From Mycobacterium sp. IS-1742 (GTDB lineage: Bacteria; Actinomycetota; Actinomycetes; Mycobacteriales; Mycobacteriaceae), in NCBI RefSeq assembly GCF_001500125.1, contig NZ_LQIV01000019.1, positions 1 through 64,000 of the forward strand: a DNA stretch of 64,000 bases. The letters are read 5' to 3'. The number at the start of each line of letters is the position of its first letter. Within the stretch, counting starts at the first letter, position 1. The notes under the pieces were generated by a model. That model had not been told where the DNA came from. It ran no database searches and was given only the letters and a program-made list of their open reading frames with translations. A program made the position numbers and the translations under genes. Shown here piece by piece: positions 61,730 to 64,000 of this stretch.

Positions 61730-63823
61730 GTGACCACCGTCGACGAGATCGCGACGCTGACCGAAGCCCACCATCCCGACGACTGGTCCGAGGTGGACTC
61801 CGCCGCGGTCGACACGGTCCGGGTGCTGGCGGCCGACGCCGTCCAGAAGGTCGGCAACGGCCACCCCGGCACCGCGATGAGTCTGGCGCCGCTGGCGTAC
61901 ACGCTGTTCCAGCGGACGATGCGGCACGACCCGAGCGACGTGCACTGGCTGGGCCGGGACCGGTTCATCCTGTCCTGCGGCCATTCGAGCCTGACCCTCT
62001 ACATCCAGCTCTACCTCGGCGGGTTCGGCCTCGAACTCGACGACATCGAGGCGCTGCGGACCTTCAAGTCGAAGACGCCGGGCCATCCCGAGTTCCGGCA
62101 CACCAAGGGCGTCGAGATCACCACCGGCCCGCTCGGCCAGGGCCTCGCCTCGGCCGTCGGCATGGCGATGGCGGCTCGCTACGAACGCGGTCTGTTCGAC
62201 CCGGACGCCGCGCCGGGCACCAGCCCGTTCGACCACCACATCTACGTCGTCGCCTCGGACGGTGACATCGAGGAGGGCGTGACCAGCGAGGCCTCGTCGC
62301 TGGCGGGCACCCAGCAGCTGGGCAACCTCATCGTGTTCTACGACCAGAACCAGATCTCCATCGAGCACGACACGAACATCGCGCTGTCGGAGAACGTCGC
62401 CGACCGCTACCGCGCCTACGGCTGGCACGTGCAGGAGGTCGAGGGCGGTGAGAACGTCGTGGGGATCGAACAAGCCATCGAGGAGGCCAAGAAGGTCACC
62501 GACAAGCCGTCGTTCATCGCGCTGCGCACGGTCATCGGCTATCCGGCGCCGAACAAGATGAACACCGGCGGCGTGCACGGCTCAGCACTCGGCGAGGACG
62601 AGGTCGCGGCCGTCAAGGAGATCCTCGGCTTCGACCCGGCCAAGACGTTCGAGGTGCGCGACGAGGTCATCGAACACACCCGCAAGCTCGTCCAGCGGGG
62701 CCGCGAGGCCCACGAGAAGTGGCAGCCGGAGTTCGACGCATGGGCCGAACGCGAGCCCGAGCGTAAGAAGCTGCTCGACCGGTTGCTGGCCCAGGAGCTG
62801 CCCGAGGGCTGGGACGCCGACCTGACGTACTGGGAGCCGGGCAGCAAGGCGGTCGCCACCCGCGCCGCGTTCGGCCAGGTGCTCAACGACGTCGCCCCGA
62901 AGCTGCCGGAGCTGTGGGGCGGTTCGGCCGACCTCGCGGGCAGCAACAACACCACCATCAAGGGGGTGAAGTCGTTCGGTCCGCCGTCGATCTCGACCGC
63001 CGACTTCACCGCCGACTGGTACGGCCGGGTGCTGCACTTCGGCGTGCGCGAGCACGCGATGGGCGCGATCCTGTCCGGCATCGTGCTGCACGGGCCCACC
63101 CGCGCCTTCGGCGGGACGTTCCTGCAGTTCTCCGACTACATGCGGCCGTCGGTGCGGCTGGCGTCGCTGATGGACATCGACACCATCTACATCTGGACCC
63201 ACGATTCGATCGGTCTCGGCGAGGACGGGCCGACGCACCAACCGATCGAGCACCTCGCCGCGCTGCGGGCGATCCCGAACCTGTCGGTGGTCCGGCCCGG
63301 TGACCCGAACGAGACGGCCTACGCGTGGCGCAGCATCGTCGCCCGCGGGAACGGCAGCGGCCCGGTCGGTTTCATCCTGACCCGTCAGGGCATCCCCGTC
63401 CTGGAGGGCACCGACTCCGACGGTGTGGCCCGCGGCGGCTATGTCCTCGGCGGCGGGAACCCCGCCGACGACGCGGACGTCATCATCATCGCGACCGGGT
63501 CCGAACTGCAGCTCGCGGTGGAGGCGAAGAAGCTGCTCGCCGACAAGGACATCACCGCGTACGTGGTGTCGATGCCGTGTGTGGAGTGGTTCGAATCGCA
63601 GCCGAAGGAGTACCGCGACAGCGTGCTGCCGCCCACCGTCTCCGCACGCGTCGCGGTGGAGGCCGCCGTCGCCCAGAGCTGGTACAAGCTCGTCGGCGAC
63701 ACCGGCGAGATCATCTCCATCGAGCACTACGGGGAGTCCGCCGACGACAAGACGTTGTTCCGCGAGTTCGGCTTCACCGCCGAGGCCGTGGCCGCCGCTG
63801 CGGAGCGATCGATCGCCAACTGA
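61730..63823 (+). CDS. tkt: Transketolase
   Basis: 697 residues from a GTG preceded by AAGGAG; a frame from 61709 lacks such a site. Thiamine diphosphate domain with [14 protein letters not shown] and [20 protein letters not shown]; the pyrimidine domain has [20 protein letters not shown]. It moves two-carbon units in the pentose phosphate pathway. It is followed 27 nt later by tal, and it is divergent from ctaB. Confidence 0.96.
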   Translation: MTTVDEIATLTEAHHPDDWSEVDSAAVDTVRVLAADAVQKVGNGHPGTAMSLAPLAYTLFQRTMRHDPSDVHWLGRDRFILSCGHSSLTLYIQLYLGGFGLELDDIEALRTFKSKTPGHPEFRHTKGVEITTGPLGQGLASAVGMAMAARYERGLFDPDAAPGTSPFDHHIYVVASDGDIEEGVTSEASSLAGTQQLGNLIVFYDQNQISIEHDTNIALSENVADRYRAYGWHVQEVEGGENVVGIEQAIEEAKKVTDKPSFIALRTVIGYPAPNKMNTGGVHGSALGEDEVAAVKEILGFDPAKTFEVRDEVIEHTRKLVQRGREAHEKWQPEFDAWAEREPERKKLLDRLLAQELPEGWDADLTYWEPGSKAVATRAAFGQVLNDVAPKLPELWGGSADLAGSNNTTIKGVKSFGPPSISTADFTADWYGRVLHFGVREHAMGAILSGIVLHGPTRAFGGTFLQFSDYMRPSVRLASLMDIDTIYIWTHDSIGLGEDGPTHQPIEHLAALRAIPNLSVVRPGDPNETAYAWRSIVARGNGSGPVGFILTRQGIPVLEGTDSDGVARGGYVLGGGNPADDADVIIIATGSELQLAVEAKKLLADKDITAYVVSMPCVEWFESQPKEYRDSVLPPTVSARVAVEAAVAQSWYKLVGDTGEIISIEHYGESADDKTLFREFGFTAEAVAAAAERSIAN

Positions 63824-63850
63824 CCACAGCCACTGCTGAAAGGCAACACC

Positions 63851-64000
63851 ATGACCCAGAACGCCAACACCGCCGCACTGTCGGCCGCCGGAGTGTCCGT
63901 GTGGCTCGACGATCTGTCCCGGGAACGGCTGCAGACCGGGAACCTGCAGCAGCTCATCGACACCCGCGGGGTCGTGGGGGTCACCACGAACCCGTCGATC
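63851..64000 (+). CDS. tal: Transaldolase, N-terminal fragment
   Basis: 50 codons before the window ends, from an ATG with AAAGG upstream. [20 protein letters not shown] and [11 protein letters not shown] are the transaldolase N-terminus, including the family motif TTNPS with its catalytic-region residues. It works with transketolase, which immediately precedes it. Confidence 0.93.
   Translation, partial: MTQNANTAALSAAGVSVWLDDLSRERLQTGNLQQLIDTRGVVGVTTNPSI

Overview
The window is a high-GC actinobacterial chromosome segment and almost certainly comes from a Mycolicibacterium/Mycobacterium. The evidence is a fabG1-inhA-hemH operon, a Pup ligase (PafA), the lipomannan mannosyltransferase MptB, RipA/RipB peptidoglycan hydrolases, an EspC-like type VII secretion (ESX) protein and a 13E12-type DUF222/HNH repeat gene. 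Gene density is very high: no stretch above about 280 bases lacks a gene, and I saw no tRNA, rRNA, CRISPR array or insertion sequence. Family names and comparisons to M. tuberculosis gene order come from memory; no database search was possible.

Left edge, 1-4.7 kb: a truncated DUF222/HNH gene runs off the window. Next to it is a three-gene minus-strand cassette linked to type VII secretion: an EspC-like protein with a YxxxD signal, a membrane-anchored protein carrying one domain twice, and a large WXG-like protein with a Pro/Gly-rich linker. pafA (4.9-6.2 kb) follows, away from the proteasome and pafBC genes it normally accompanies.

6.3-18.3 kb: a compact eight-gene minus-strand operon whose order predicts full oxidation of choline to glycine. 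It encodes a GMC oxidase, betaine aldehyde dehydrogenase, Rieske oxygenase, dimethylglycine oxidase and sarcosine oxidase, plus an APC permease, an IclR regulator and an unusual cNMP/CBS/DUF294 signalling protein. A cluster of inverted repeats lies upstream of the first gene.

18.5-51.5 kb: a conserved mycobacterial backbone, collinear (reversed) with M. tuberculosis Rv1485 to Rv1454c. It holds hemH, inhA, fabG1, the MoxR/DUF58/VWA module, ripB/ripA, acnA-acnR, an ABC-F ATPase, echA12, thioredoxin, the sufRBDCSUT iron-sulfur operon, mptB, an ABC exporter, ctaA and qor. Accessory inserts are an ankyrin-like gene, a SpoIIAA-like gene, a full DUF222/HNH gene and a PhlG-like hydrolase with a divergent TetR repressor.

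51.5-60.5 kb: an inserted carbohydrate cluster, probably for a polyol or pentose. It comprises a DeoR regulator, an inositol-monophosphatase-like enzyme, a BtpA/SgcQ TIM-barrel protein, an FGGY kinase, an SDR dehydrogenase and a complete CUT1 ABC importer, with shared operator-like sequences. 60.5-64 kb: ctaB, then tkt and the start of tal. The pentose-phosphate enzymes would naturally receive the product of the carbohydrate cluster.

Several start codons (pafA, mptB, ctaA, deoR, possibly sufR) lie 6-7 nt after a TANNNT-like -10 element, as expected for leaderless mycobacterial transcripts.
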